The notes beneath the pieces are model-generated. The model did not search any database. It was not told where the DNA came from and saw only the letters and a list, made by a program, of their open reading frames with translations. From positions 1-64,000 of the forward strand of contig JAZULT010000070.1 in the NCBI GenBank assembly GCA_045603225.1: a stretch of DNA of 64,000 nucleotides, written 5' to 3'. Shown piece by piece: positions 54,129-63,313 of the stretch (the stretch's first letter is position 1; each line of letters starts with the position of its first letter). A program made the position numbers and the translations under genes. The stretch comes from RGIG9115 sp045603225. Its GTDB lineage: Bacteria > Bacillota > Clostridia > UBA1381.

Positions 54129-56110
54129 TGAAAAAATTCTTATCAGTATTATTGTCAGTTGCAACATTTCTCGGAATGACTGCTGTGTATGTATCTGCGG
54201 ATGTGAAGCCGTGGACAATTACAGTCTATGGCACCGGAGAAAACCGTTATGTTGAACAGACTGATGTGAAAAAATATGACGGTGATTTCAGTCTGTCAGT
54301 ACAATATTCCGGCACAAGAAAAAATGCTGCAAATTATATCGAAGTAAAAATGATGCTTACAGAAGAGCTTCTGCCGGGAAATTATACTTTTTCACTCTAT
54401 AATTCGGGACGTGCATCAGCACATACTGAAATATCTGTCGGAGAAGGAATAACCTTCGGCTTCGGGGATATGGAACAGGTGGAGGAAAATGAGTGGATTA
54501 AATATACTAAAACAGTTTCATATGAAGGTGACGGAGAGGATTTTGTTGCAGTAAGATTCTACGGCGGAACATCACAGGCATATCTCGATAACATATCTCT
54601 TATTGCGGAAGACAGCGGTGAAAACCTTGTGAAAGACGGTGGATTTGAGTTTTATGAGGAACCGGAACCGGAAACGGAAGAGCCTTGGGATACTACCGAT
54701 TACCGTCCTCTGAACTTTATGGCGATTCCGTTCAAGGGTTCTGTGGCGCTTAGCTGGAAAAACCCTGCCTCAGCTACTCTTGACGATATAGTTGTGTATG
54801 ATATAACAGACGGAAAAGAAGAGCTTGTCACAGATGAAATTGCAACGACTGCGAAAAAGCTTATAAACTATGAGATTACAAATCTTGAAGATAGAATTTA
54901 TCAGTACAAGGTTATTTTCTCATATAGAGATAAAGGGGATTTTACATATTTTCTGTCAAGCGGAACGTCGGAAGCAGATCCTCTGAAAGGTAGTGCTGTA
55001 TGGGGAGAGTGGACCTATTCGCGCGCCGGTCACGGTAAAGCGGGCTACACCCCTGCTGCAATGATGCTTGATTATGATATAAAACGTGGCGAAGAAGGAA
55101 GTGCACTTAAAGTTGTATCAAATATAGACAGAAGCAGAGGAGAATTTCATGGAAATACCTTTGTGAGACTTACTCAGAACCTTCCTCTTGAAACAGGTAA
55201 GAAATACAGTGTGTCTTATTGGACTAAGGCACAGAACGTAAGTGACGGATTTCAGGTGAACTTTAACGGAGCTGCATTTGACGGTATGGGGCTTGTTCTC
55301 CCGTATTCAGGCACACACGATTGGACTTTCAGAGAATATACATACACTTATTCTGCTGAAAGTCAACTCAGATTCCTTGACGAATATGCTTGCGAAAGTA
55401 TCTGGTTTGATGATGTAGAGGTTTATCTCCTTGATGAAAACGGAGAGAAAAAGGGAAAGAATCTTGTAAAAGGCGGAGATTTTAACGGCATAGCAAATGA
55501 AACAGTCGGAGAAATTTCTGATGTATGGGCAGAGTCTCAGAAGGAAAGCATTATTCTTAACTGGACTGTTCCTTCTAAAAATTGTATGGAAATCAGACTT
55601 TATGAGAAAAAGTTTGATAACTATGAGTTCAGAGGAACTCTTACGGCATCGGCAGGAAGTGTTGAAATTTCAAATCTTGATATAGAAAAAGAGTATACAT
55701 ATAAGCTTTGTCCGGTAAACGATTACGGTATCGAGGGCGAAGGTGTGGAAGTGACTGCAAAAACAGTTATTCCTGATTATGAAATTTTTGAATCATCACT
55801 TACTCAGAACGGTTATGAAGTTACGGAGCTTAGCGGTGCCGGAAGCTATACGGCAGTTGTTCCTGTTAAAAACAGCGGTATAACCGAGGGTGTTAATGTG
55901 GAAATATTTGCGGCGGTTTATAAGGATAATGCACTTGAAGAGCTCTATTCAACTTCCGCACTTGTTGAGAAGACAAGTAAGAGCAGACCTCCGAAGGAAA
56001 TTAAGGCAACCTTTGAGCTTCCGGACGGTGAAGGGTATCATGTGGAAATTTTTGTTGTGGACTCAAGAAACAGCCTGGATATATTGCAGCCTTGTAAAAC
56101 TTATAATTAA
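54125..56110 (+). CDS. Secreted CBM/FN3 protein
   Basis: A 661-residue protein with signal peptide (MMKKFLSVLLSVATFLGMTAVYVSA). Two CBM4/9-like modules are seen at about residues 30-170 (ending AYLDNISLIAEDSGENLVKDGGFEF, split here as AYLDNISL then NLVKDGGFEF) and 300-450 (ending SIWFDDVEVYL, then KNLVKGGDFNG). FN3-like modules follow each (FMAIPFKGSVALSWKNP and VWAESQKESIILNWTVP), with a C-terminal beta domain. No catalytic or anchoring motif is visible. GAGGAGGG precedes the ATG, which overlaps the upstream stop by four bases, so it is coupled to that gene. Confidence 0.78.
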   Translation: MMKKFLSVLLSVATFLGMTAVYVSADVKPWTITVYGTGENRYVEQTDVKKYDGDFSLSVQYSGTRKNAANYIEVKMMLTEELLPGNYTFSLYNSGRASAHTEISVGEGITFGFGDMEQVEENEWIKYTKTVSYEGDGEDFVAVRFYGGTSQAYLDNISLIAEDSGENLVKDGGFEFYEEPEPETEEPWDTTDYRPLNFMAIPFKGSVALSWKNPASATLDDIVVYDITDGKEELVTDEIATTAKKLINYEITNLEDRIYQYKVIFSYRDKGDFTYFLSSGTSEADPLKGSAVWGEWTYSRAGHGKAGYTPAAMMLDYDIKRGEEGSALKVVSNIDRSRGEFHGNTFVRLTQNLPLETGKKYSVSYWTKAQNVSDGFQVNFNGAAFDGMGLVLPYSGTHDWTFREYTYTYSAESQLRFLDEYACESIWFDDVEVYLLDENGEKKGKNLVKGGDFNGIANETVGEISDVWAESQKESIILNWTVPSKNCMEIRLYEKKFDNYEFRGTLTASAGSVEISNLDIEKEYTYKLCPVNDYGIEGEGVEVTAKTVIPDYEIFESSLTQNGYEVTELSGAGSYTAVVPVKNSGITEGVNVEIFAAVYKDNALEELYSTSALVEKTSKSRPPKEIKATFELPDGEGYHVEIFVVDSRNSLDILQPCKTYN

Positions 56111-56116
56111 GTATAA

Positions 56117-56130
56117 AATGCAGAATGCAA
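56117..56130 (+). repeat. Heptanucleotide repeat, two units
   Basis: AATGCAG and AATGCAA stand in the 47-base gap before the purple-acid-phosphatase-like gene. The equivalent gap at 60655-60726 has five units. The downstream ribosome-site region GGTGGGCTTTTT is shared by both. Confidence 0.7.
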
Positions 56131-56157
56131 TCCTAAAAAAAGGAAGGTGGGCTTTTT

Positions 56158-59100
56158 ATGGAAAAAGCGAGAAAAATGTTGGCGGCGATTTTATCGTTTG
56201 GAATGATATGTTCGTTGATTCCGTCCGTATCTGCAGCGAAGCCGGTTGTAAATTATAAGCCGGATGCTGATGTTGATGCGGCAGTATACAGAACCTACGA
56301 TACTTCTGTAAGTAAAGATACATGGTTTAACGGACCCGACTGGAAGTCACTTCTTTGTTACAGAGACGGAGCAGAAACACCGTGGGACATAACAGTTGAA
56401 GGTATGCATCTTACAAGAACGGCACAAAAGGGCAGATTTGCTATGGTGTTTACCTATAACGTAGATGGTGGTTGGGAGTCAAACCGTTTTGCACAGGTAC
56501 ATTCGGTAAATGCTTTTGAAGCACTCGAAGAAGGCGTTATATACAGAGTAGGCTTCTGGAGCACAGGAACAACACCCGGCGGTAACCGCTGGAAACTTAA
56601 GATTGCAGGACAGACAATTACCTCATTTACAGAAGGTCAGACTGATGGTGACTGGACATACTATTACAAGGACATAACAGGTAACGGAACAGCAACGGGA
56701 ATTGCTTTTGAAACTGCCGAAAATATAAACCTTGTAATGGACGACCTTACAATAAGACCGGTTATTACAGACGGCGAAACAGTAACACTTGGTGAAGACA
56801 GACTGGCGGGAAAAGGTGATTTTGAAAACTTTGTATTTGGTAAGTATACCACATCCGGAAGCTCTTCTGACTTCTCTGCTTCATTCGAAGAGGATGACGA
56901 TGTTCCGTTAAACTGGTCTCTCAAAGATGACGATGAAACTGACAGTCGCTATATGAAAGTTGTATCGGGCGTGGGGCGTACAGGAGATAGAGCGCTTTAT
57001 TACTATAATCCTGAATATGAGGCACATAATTACGGACTTTATCAGAATATAAATATTCCTGCCGGTGATTACATTCTTGAGTTCTGGGTTAAGGGTTGGA
57101 GAGATAACAGGCAGGCGCTGAGGGGTTATGAAGATCCTGTGGGCTGGGCTTTCAGTGACAGCAACCTTAATGCTGCCACTTGGTCTGACTGGATTAAAAT
57201 TCAGATACCGTATTCATTGACGAGTGATAAAATGAAAGACAACCAGTGGTTCTTTGCAGGAACAAAATGTTACCTTCTTATAGATGATATTAAATTTTAT
57301 AACGTCAAAGATCCTGACACAAATCTTCTCGTAAACGACAGCTTTGAAAGCGTGGAATCGGACTACGTTCAGCCGGCAGATGAATCAACAGTGCCGGGAT
57401 GGTCAATTCCTGACAAGACAGGTGTAACCGTAAAAAGAGCATATAACTTCACACGTGAAAGTTGGGAAGTGAAGATATCAACAGACGGTACTGCAGTGGG
57501 AAAGGATGCTTTAAGATATGATGTCCCGAAGAAGTTTCTCACAGAGGGGCATACATACACGGTACAGATGTATGTAAGGGCAGAAGGCTTTGCGGATGGT
57601 GTAAGTCAGTATGTTCATTACAATTTTGCAGGTGTTGATAAGGGCGGTGTGGTTCATGTCACAGAAGCAAAAGGCGGAAAGACAATAACAAAACGGTCGA
57701 AAACCTCAAATATAGACTTGTATTCCAATCCGTATTTTACCGTCGGTTTGTATAAAGCAGCACAGTGTGATTTGTTTGTTGACGATTTTAAGATTATTGA
57801 CGAAATGACAAATCAGGTAATTGTAATAGAAAACGGTGATTTTGAAAAAGTTAAGGAAGACTATGTTCAAGCGGCGAATGAGTTGACTATGCCCGGATGG
57901 AATGTTCCGGATAAATCAGGTGTTACTGTAGAGAGAGTATATAATTTCACCCGAGGAAGCTGGGAAGCGAAAATATCAACAGACGGCACTGCACAGGGTA
58001 GAAATGCTCTCAGATACAATGTACCGAAGTCACTTCTTACAGAAGGACATACGTACATGGTAGAAGCGTACCTGAGAACGGAGGGAATTGCTGAAGATGC
58101 AAATCAGTATATTCAGTTTAAATTTGCCGATAAGGATAAGGGCGGTGTGGTTTATGCACCTCAGGCTATGAAAGGAATTACAATAAAAGGATGGTCGGCA
58201 AACTCAAATATAGATTTGTATTCTGAGCCTTCCTTTGCCGTTGGTCTGTACAAGGAATTATCCTGTGACCTGTATGTTGACGATTTTCGGATTACCGATG
58301 AGGTAACAAATGATGTAATTATATTAGACAATGGTGATTTTGAAACTGTCAGAACGGATATAAATGCAACAGAAATAATGATTGACAATACCGGAATAAA
58401 ATATCTGAAGCTCGAAGGAACCGTGAATTATGGTGGCGGAGCAACAGAGAGCGTACGTGTCGGAATAAACGGAACTCCTGAAACGAATAATATTTTTTCA
58501 ATACTTTCAGGAGGAACTATTGAACTGGGAAGCAGTAATATCGTGTATGATGCAGTAGCCGGTGCATATGATTTTAAGGCTGTATATGATTATGACGGAG
58601 GCATTGCAAAGGTGAGTATTGTAACACCGGACGGAGAAGTGATTGAACGTTCCGATCCGAGATACCTAAATGGGACAAAGACCATAAAGAAGCTTATAAT
58701 ATCATCTGCGGGTGAACCCGAAAATACTGTTGAAAACCTTAAAATCAATGAAGCGGATTTGTCCGATTTACCAACGGAGCTTACAGCGGCAGATGTTAGG
58801 TTTTACAAAAACAATAAGGTTGTGACAAACTGTAAGAGAGTGCCTGCCGATATTGATAAAATAGAAATAAGTGTTGGTACTCCGCTTTTTGATAAGGCAG
58901 ATTTAGATGATATATTAATGGTAAAAAATGCAGATTCAAATGAATCTGTGACGGTGTCTTCCACAGAGTATGCTGATGGAGTATATGTAATCAATCTTAA
59001 CGATGCTCTTGATGAGAAGATGAATTATACTGTTACATTCGGAAATATTCCGTCATTTGTATTTACTACGGATGCAAATGTGCGTGCCGTGATTACAGGC

Positions 59101-60654
59101 ATAAAGAAAGGTGAAACAGAAGTTACAGAACTTGCACAGCTTTCTGATGATGACAGAGTTATGGTTTCGGTAGATTATGCAAGTACAGATGGTATACAGG
59201 TAAATTACACTGTATATGCGGCGTACTACGATAACAGCGGAAAGCTTTTGTCGGTACGCACCGTTAAGGATGAAGCTTCAGAAAATTCAGGCAGTTACAG
59301 TATGGAAACCGGAAATCTTGCAGATGTCAGTGAAGCGGTGTTCTACGTGTGGGATATGAAAGGCGGAATGACACCCATAGCAGATGATTATGTTGTTCCG
59401 AAAGATACGTTTACATCTTCTGAAGTATACAACCTTGTAACAACATTTAACGGAGATGCAGGAACTTCAAGAGGTTTTGCATGGACTGCAACAGCTGATT
59501 ATACCGATATGGTGATCCAGTATTCTGAAGACGGTGTGTTATGGACAACCGGCAATGTGGTGAAAACAGCAGAATACACCAGCTATAATAATTTACTTTA
59601 CTACAAGGTTGAGATTGGAAATCTTAATCCCGGAGAAACATATACGTACAGAATAGGTGATACTGCAGATGATGTGTGGAGTAAGTTCTATACATTTACA
59701 ACAGAACCTGAAAATACAACGGAATTTTCGTTCGTAGGATTTTCAGATCCTCAAAGCGGAGGATGGAGCGACGGATATGAATACATGAAATATACTCTTG
59801 ATGCAGCAATGCAGTACAGACCTGATGCTTCGTTTATGGTAAGTCTCGGTGATCAGACTGATGACGGTACCAGTGAATGGCAGTGGAAAAACTACTTCCT
59901 TGCATCTGACGGTTATGCACAGAGCCTGCCGCATATGGCTGTAATGGGTAACCATCAGGCAAGAGGTGATGCGGTTACTTCGGGAAAGAACTTCTCACTT
60001 CATTTCAATAACCCCGATAACGGAGCAAATGCACTTGGAGGTCTTACGGTAAATGACGTAGCAAATGACTATTCACAGGGTGTTATAAATAATATTGAAG
60101 ATACTGTGTATTCATTTGATTATGGTAATACACATTTTGCTGTTCTGAATTCAGGTTCTGACTGGGCACTTACTTCCGATGGACATATAATGCTTTCAAA
60201 ACAGGCAGAATGGCTTCGTGAAGATATGCAGGCTTCGGATAAGAAATGGAAAATTCTTATGATTCATATGGGACCATATCCGGTAAAGCTTCGCGGGGAT
60301 TCACGTGCGGCACTTGAGAAAACAATAGACGAGTGCGGTGTTGACCTTGTTCTTCAGGGGCATGATCACATGGTTGCAAGAACTTATCCCATGAATGGTG
60401 GTCAGGTTGTGACTAAGGAAAATGTCGGGACTGTTGTAAAAGGAACGGGCACTGTATACACAATTCTCGGATGTGCATCTACAAAGAGGTATGATATGCT
60501 TATAGAAACACCTGCGTATTCGGCAGTTATTAATACAACTTCTGAATATCAACCCACTTACACAGTGTTTGATGTGAGTGATGAAAAGATAGAAGTAATC
60601 ACAAAGCAGTTAAATGGTGCAGTTATTGACAAGTTTGTAATTCGGAGTAATTAA
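56158..60654 (+). CDS. Giant secreted purple-acid-phosphatase-like protein with CBMs
   Basis: A 1498-residue secreted protein. Signal peptide 1-29. Module A (about 30-220) is shared with the next gene; a CBM follows to about 390; then two tandem copies of a 165-residue CBM (about 390-558 and 558-730) sharing FTR-SWE-KISTDGTA, LTEGHTY and NIDLYS; then a beta module and an FN3-like domain near 1092-1184. The catalytic metallophosphatase comes last: FSDPQ near 1195, GDQTDDG near 1230, GNHQ near 1263, HMGP near 1369 and GHDH near 1401. It likely hydrolyses phosphoesters outside the cell. AGGAAGGTGGG precedes the ATG. Confidence 0.85.
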   Translation: MEKARKMLAAILSFGMICSLIPSVSAAKPVVNYKPDADVDAAVYRTYDTSVSKDTWFNGPDWKSLLCYRDGAETPWDITVEGMHLTRTAQKGRFAMVFTYNVDGGWESNRFAQVHSVNAFEALEEGVIYRVGFWSTGTTPGGNRWKLKIAGQTITSFTEGQTDGDWTYYYKDITGNGTATGIAFETAENINLVMDDLTIRPVITDGETVTLGEDRLAGKGDFENFVFGKYTTSGSSSDFSASFEEDDDVPLNWSLKDDDETDSRYMKVVSGVGRTGDRALYYYNPEYEAHNYGLYQNINIPAGDYILEFWVKGWRDNRQALRGYEDPVGWAFSDSNLNAATWSDWIKIQIPYSLTSDKMKDNQWFFAGTKCYLLIDDIKFYNVKDPDTNLLVNDSFESVESDYVQPADESTVPGWSIPDKTGVTVKRAYNFTRESWEVKISTDGTAVGKDALRYDVPKKFLTEGHTYTVQMYVRAEGFADGVSQYVHYNFAGVDKGGVVHVTEAKGGKTITKRSKTSNIDLYSNPYFTVGLYKAAQCDLFVDDFKIIDEMTNQVIVIENGDFEKVKEDYVQAANELTMPGWNVPDKSGVTVERVYNFTRGSWEAKISTDGTAQGRNALRYNVPKSLLTEGHTYMVEAYLRTEGIAEDANQYIQFKFADKDKGGVVYAPQAMKGITIKGWSANSNIDLYSEPSFAVGLYKELSCDLYVDDFRITDEVTNDVIILDNGDFETVRTDINATEIMIDNTGIKYLKLEGTVNYGGGATESVRVGINGTPETNNIFSILSGGTIELGSSNIVYDAVAGAYDFKAVYDYDGGIAKVSIVTPDGEVIERSDPRYLNGTKTIKKLIISSAGEPENTVENLKINEADLSDLPTELTAADVRFYKNNKVVTNCKRVPADIDKIEISVGTPLFDKADLDDILMVKNADSNESVTVSSTEYADGVYVINLNDALDEKMNYTVTFGNIPSFVFTTDANVRAVITGIKKGETEVTELAQLSDDDRVMVSVDYASTDGIQVNYTVYAAYYDNSGKLLSVRTVKDEASENSGSYSMETGNLADVSEAVFYVWDMKGGMTPIADDYVVPKDTFTSSEVYNLVTTFNGDAGTSRGFAWTATADYTDMVIQYSEDGVLWTTGNVVKTAEYTSYNNLLYYKVEIGNLNPGETYTYRIGDTADDVWSKFYTFTTEPENTTEFSFVGFSDPQSGGWSDGYEYMKYTLDAAMQYRPDASFMVSLGDQTDDGTSEWQWKNYFLASDGYAQSLPHMAVMGNHQARGDAVTSGKNFSLHFNNPDNGANALGGLTVNDVANDYSQGVINNIEDTVYSFDYGNTHFAVLNSGSDWALTSDGHIMLSKQAEWLREDMQASDKKWKILMIHMGPYPVKLRGDSRAALEKTIDECGVDLVLQGHDHMVARTYPMNGGQVVTKENVGTVVKGTGTVYTILGCASTKRYDMLIETPAYSAVINTTSEYQPTYTVFDVSDEKIEVITKQLNGAVIDKFVIRSN

Positions 60655-60660
60655 GTGTAA

Positions 60661-60695
60661 AATGCAGAATGCAGAATGCAAAATGCAGAATGCAA
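60661..60695 (+). repeat. Heptanucleotide repeat, five units
   Basis: Five tandem units of AATGCAG or AATGCAA run without a break between the stop of the phosphatase-like gene and the ribosome site of its paralogue. The matching gap at 56117 has only two units, so the array has changed copy number since duplication. Confidence 0.85.
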
Positions 60696-60726
60696 TTTTA
60701 ATATAAAAAGAAAGGTGGGCTTTTTA

Positions 60727-63135
60727 ATGAAAAAAGCAAGAAAAATGTTGGCTGCGATTTTATCGCTGGGAATGATATGTTCGCTCGTACCGAACGTATC
60801 AGCAGGTTCACAGATTGTAACATACAAGCCTGATGCAGATGCTGATGCGGTAGTGTACAGAACATATGATACTGAAGTAAGTAAAGATGAATGGTTTAAC
60901 GGTCCTGACTGGAAATCACTTTTATGTTACAGAAACGGTGCAAAAACACCGTGGAATATAACAGAAGAAGGTATGCATCTTACACGTACTGCACATGAAG
61001 GCAGATTTGCTATGGTGTTTACGTATAATGTAGACGGTGGCTGGGAATCAAACCGTTTTGCACAGGTTATAAATACGAACGCTTTTGAAGCTCTTGAAGC
61101 TGATAAAACATACAGAATAGGATTCTGGCACAGAGGGACAGCTCCGGGTGGAAATCGCTGGAAGCTTAAAATTGCAGGTCAGACAATTACTTCATATACC
61201 AAAGGTCAGGTTGACGGAAACTGGACATATTACTACACTGATGTAACAGGTGATGGAACTGCAACTCAAATTGCTTTTGAAACGGCAGAGAATATAAACC
61301 TCGTAATGGACGACCTCACAATCAAGCCCGTTACCGTTGAAAATGATACAGAAGTTCTCGGTGAAGATATTCTTGGCGGCATAGGTGATTTTGAAAACTT
61401 CGTGTTCGGAAAAAGAGTTTCAGCTGATAGTTCGACATTATATACCCCTGCTTTTGAAGATCAGGAGCTGATACCTACTAATTGGGTTTTAAGTGATACT
61501 GATACAGCTAATGATGCATATATGAAAGTCGTTTCAGGAGTTGGGCATACAGGGAATAATGCATTATATTTGTATAATACCGAAAGAACACCAATTTACT
61601 GGGGTGTAAGACAGAACATGACTCTGGCACCCGGAAATTACGTGTTCGAATTCTGGGTTAAAGGCTGGAAGGATGCGAATAATGCAGTCAACGGATATGC
61701 TCCGGCCGGATACAATGCTTTTGAAGGGGACAACGTTAACTACGGAAAATGGTCAGACTGGAAAAAAGTAACAGTTTCGACAACTTTGACAGCTGATAAG
61801 TGGAAAGCCGATTCATGGCTTATGTCAAATAACATAGGATATCTTCTGATAGATGATATAGCTCTTTATAAAGATGGAGATACTTCTACCAATCTTTTTG
61901 CAAACGGAAGTTTTGAATCTGCATCAGTTGTCGGAGAATTGAAAAATCCTCTCCTTTACCCTGTAAAAGCCGGCGGAGCTGCAACTCTTACATGGAAGAA
62001 TCCGGGAACGGCACTTAAGAGTGCGGCTGTGACGGTTGACGGTGCGGCATATGAATTTACACCGAATCTTGCGGCAAACGGATTTAACGAAATTATGATA
62101 AGCGGTCTTACAAACGATGTTGAGCATACAGTTGTATTAGATGCGGTTATAGGTGGTAATAAGAAATATTCAAAAACTATGACTGTTACTCCTTGTGTTC
62201 AGAGTGGAACGGGAATTATCGGTGAATGGAGTGTATATTCATCAGAACCTACCGTTGACGGTACGTTATATTATTCAAACTATAATGTGACACTAGACAA
62301 AACCGAAAAGACAGATGATACATCTCTCAGATTTGATGCTAATATCAATACTAAAAAGGGAAACTTGTTCATAAGAGCAACACAGACAGTAAAAGGTCTT
62401 TCAAGAAATAAGCTTTACAGACTTAAGTTTGATGCAAAAATGGATGGGCTTTCAAACTTCCTTATAGCACGTGATGCGACAGGATTTGCGTATAAGCCAT
62501 TTACAGGATTATATGATGAAAGCGACAATATTGTTTCAATCTATGATGAAGGAAAATCTGTAACACGCGACTGGCAGACATATACAGTTGATATTGTTAA
62601 TCCTGACGGAGATATCTATAATAAAGATAATGCATCAACATATGATATGACACTTTCATTCACTATTGAAAAGCTTAACGGTTCACTCTGGATTGATAAT
62701 GTTGAGCTTTACGAAATAACTGAAGACGGTGTTGTTGCAAGTGAAAATCTTATGAAGAATTCTACATTCAGCTACGATAAAGGATACTCGGTAAGCTCAC
62801 AGTTTACAATGCTTGACGGAGATGAAGAGGTTGCAGTTTCTTATATTCCTGCTGCAGGAATTGTGACAGCTAAAGCTCTTATTAAGAATTTTGCAGAAGG
62901 TGAAGCGCTTGATGTTATTGTTTTTGCGGCACTCTATAATGGAGACAAGCTCGAAAATGTAACAGTTCTTGATAAAGATGTTCAGGAAAAACCGATACTT
63001 GTTCCTGCTGATGAGATAACAGCAACAGTAACAGTCCCTGCACTTGATACAGGTGACTATAAGATTAAGCTTATGGTATGGGACGGAACAACATTTAGTC
63101 CTGTACTTGATAATGCAGGAGTAATTGCAGAATAA
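60727..63135 (+). CDS. Secreted CBM protein, paralogue of the preceding gene
   Basis: An 802-residue protein with signal peptide (KKARKMLAAILSLGMICSLV). Its first 220 residues are nearly the same as those of the preceding protein (WFNGPDWKSLLCYR, GRFAMVFTYNVDGGWESNRF, PGGNRWKLKIAGQTIT, ENINLVMDDLTI). A second CBM at about 245-405 ends in YLLIDDIALY, then an FN3-like module (PVKAGGAATLTWKNPG), a third CBM at about 500-690 (SLWIDNVELYEI) and a C-terminal beta domain. No catalytic domain is present, unlike its paralogue. The ATG at 60727 follows GAAAGGTGGG. Likely a polysaccharide-binding surface protein. Confidence 0.8.
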   Translation: MKKARKMLAAILSLGMICSLVPNVSAGSQIVTYKPDADADAVVYRTYDTEVSKDEWFNGPDWKSLLCYRNGAKTPWNITEEGMHLTRTAHEGRFAMVFTYNVDGGWESNRFAQVINTNAFEALEADKTYRIGFWHRGTAPGGNRWKLKIAGQTITSYTKGQVDGNWTYYYTDVTGDGTATQIAFETAENINLVMDDLTIKPVTVENDTEVLGEDILGGIGDFENFVFGKRVSADSSTLYTPAFEDQELIPTNWVLSDTDTANDAYMKVVSGVGHTGNNALYLYNTERTPIYWGVRQNMTLAPGNYVFEFWVKGWKDANNAVNGYAPAGYNAFEGDNVNYGKWSDWKKVTVSTTLTADKWKADSWLMSNNIGYLLIDDIALYKDGDTSTNLFANGSFESASVVGELKNPLLYPVKAGGAATLTWKNPGTALKSAAVTVDGAAYEFTPNLAANGFNEIMISGLTNDVEHTVVLDAVIGGNKKYSKTMTVTPCVQSGTGIIGEWSVYSSEPTVDGTLYYSNYNVTLDKTEKTDDTSLRFDANINTKKGNLFIRATQTVKGLSRNKLYRLKFDAKMDGLSNFLIARDATGFAYKPFTGLYDESDNIVSIYDEGKSVTRDWQTYTVDIVNPDGDIYNKDNASTYDMTLSFTIEKLNGSLWIDNVELYEITEDGVVASENLMKNSTFSYDKGYSVSSQFTMLDGDEEVAVSYIPAAGIVTAKALIKNFAEGEALDVIVFAALYNGDKLENVTVLDKDVQEKPILVPADEITATVTVPALDTGDYKIKLMVWDGTTFSPVLDNAGVIAE

Positions 63136-63168
63136 TCCATCGGAATGTTTAATAATGCACAAACCGGA

Positions 63169-63270
63169 CTGCGAACGAAACGCCCGACGTACCAATGTAC
63201 GGCTTCGGGCGGGGATTTATGTGGTAAAATCACATAAATCTTCGCTTCGTCCGTTCAGCACAAATTTTTT
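63169..63270. repeat. Dispersed folded repeat, full copy
   Basis: An element that can fold into two hairpins inside an outer stem. Outer arms: TGC-GAACG (63170-63177) with CGTTC-a-GCA (63252-63260). Hairpin 1: GCCCGACGTAC (63182-63192) with GTACG and TCGGGC (63197-63210). Hairpin 2: a perfect 10-bp stem GATTTATGTG (63214-63223) and CACATAAATC (63231-63240). A T-run follows. The right part reappears at 1-76. It may also terminate the preceding gene. Confidence 0.7.
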
Positions 63271-63313
63271 ACACTCCTGTGACAATAACTATTTTCAGAA
63301 AGGAAAATGAAAT

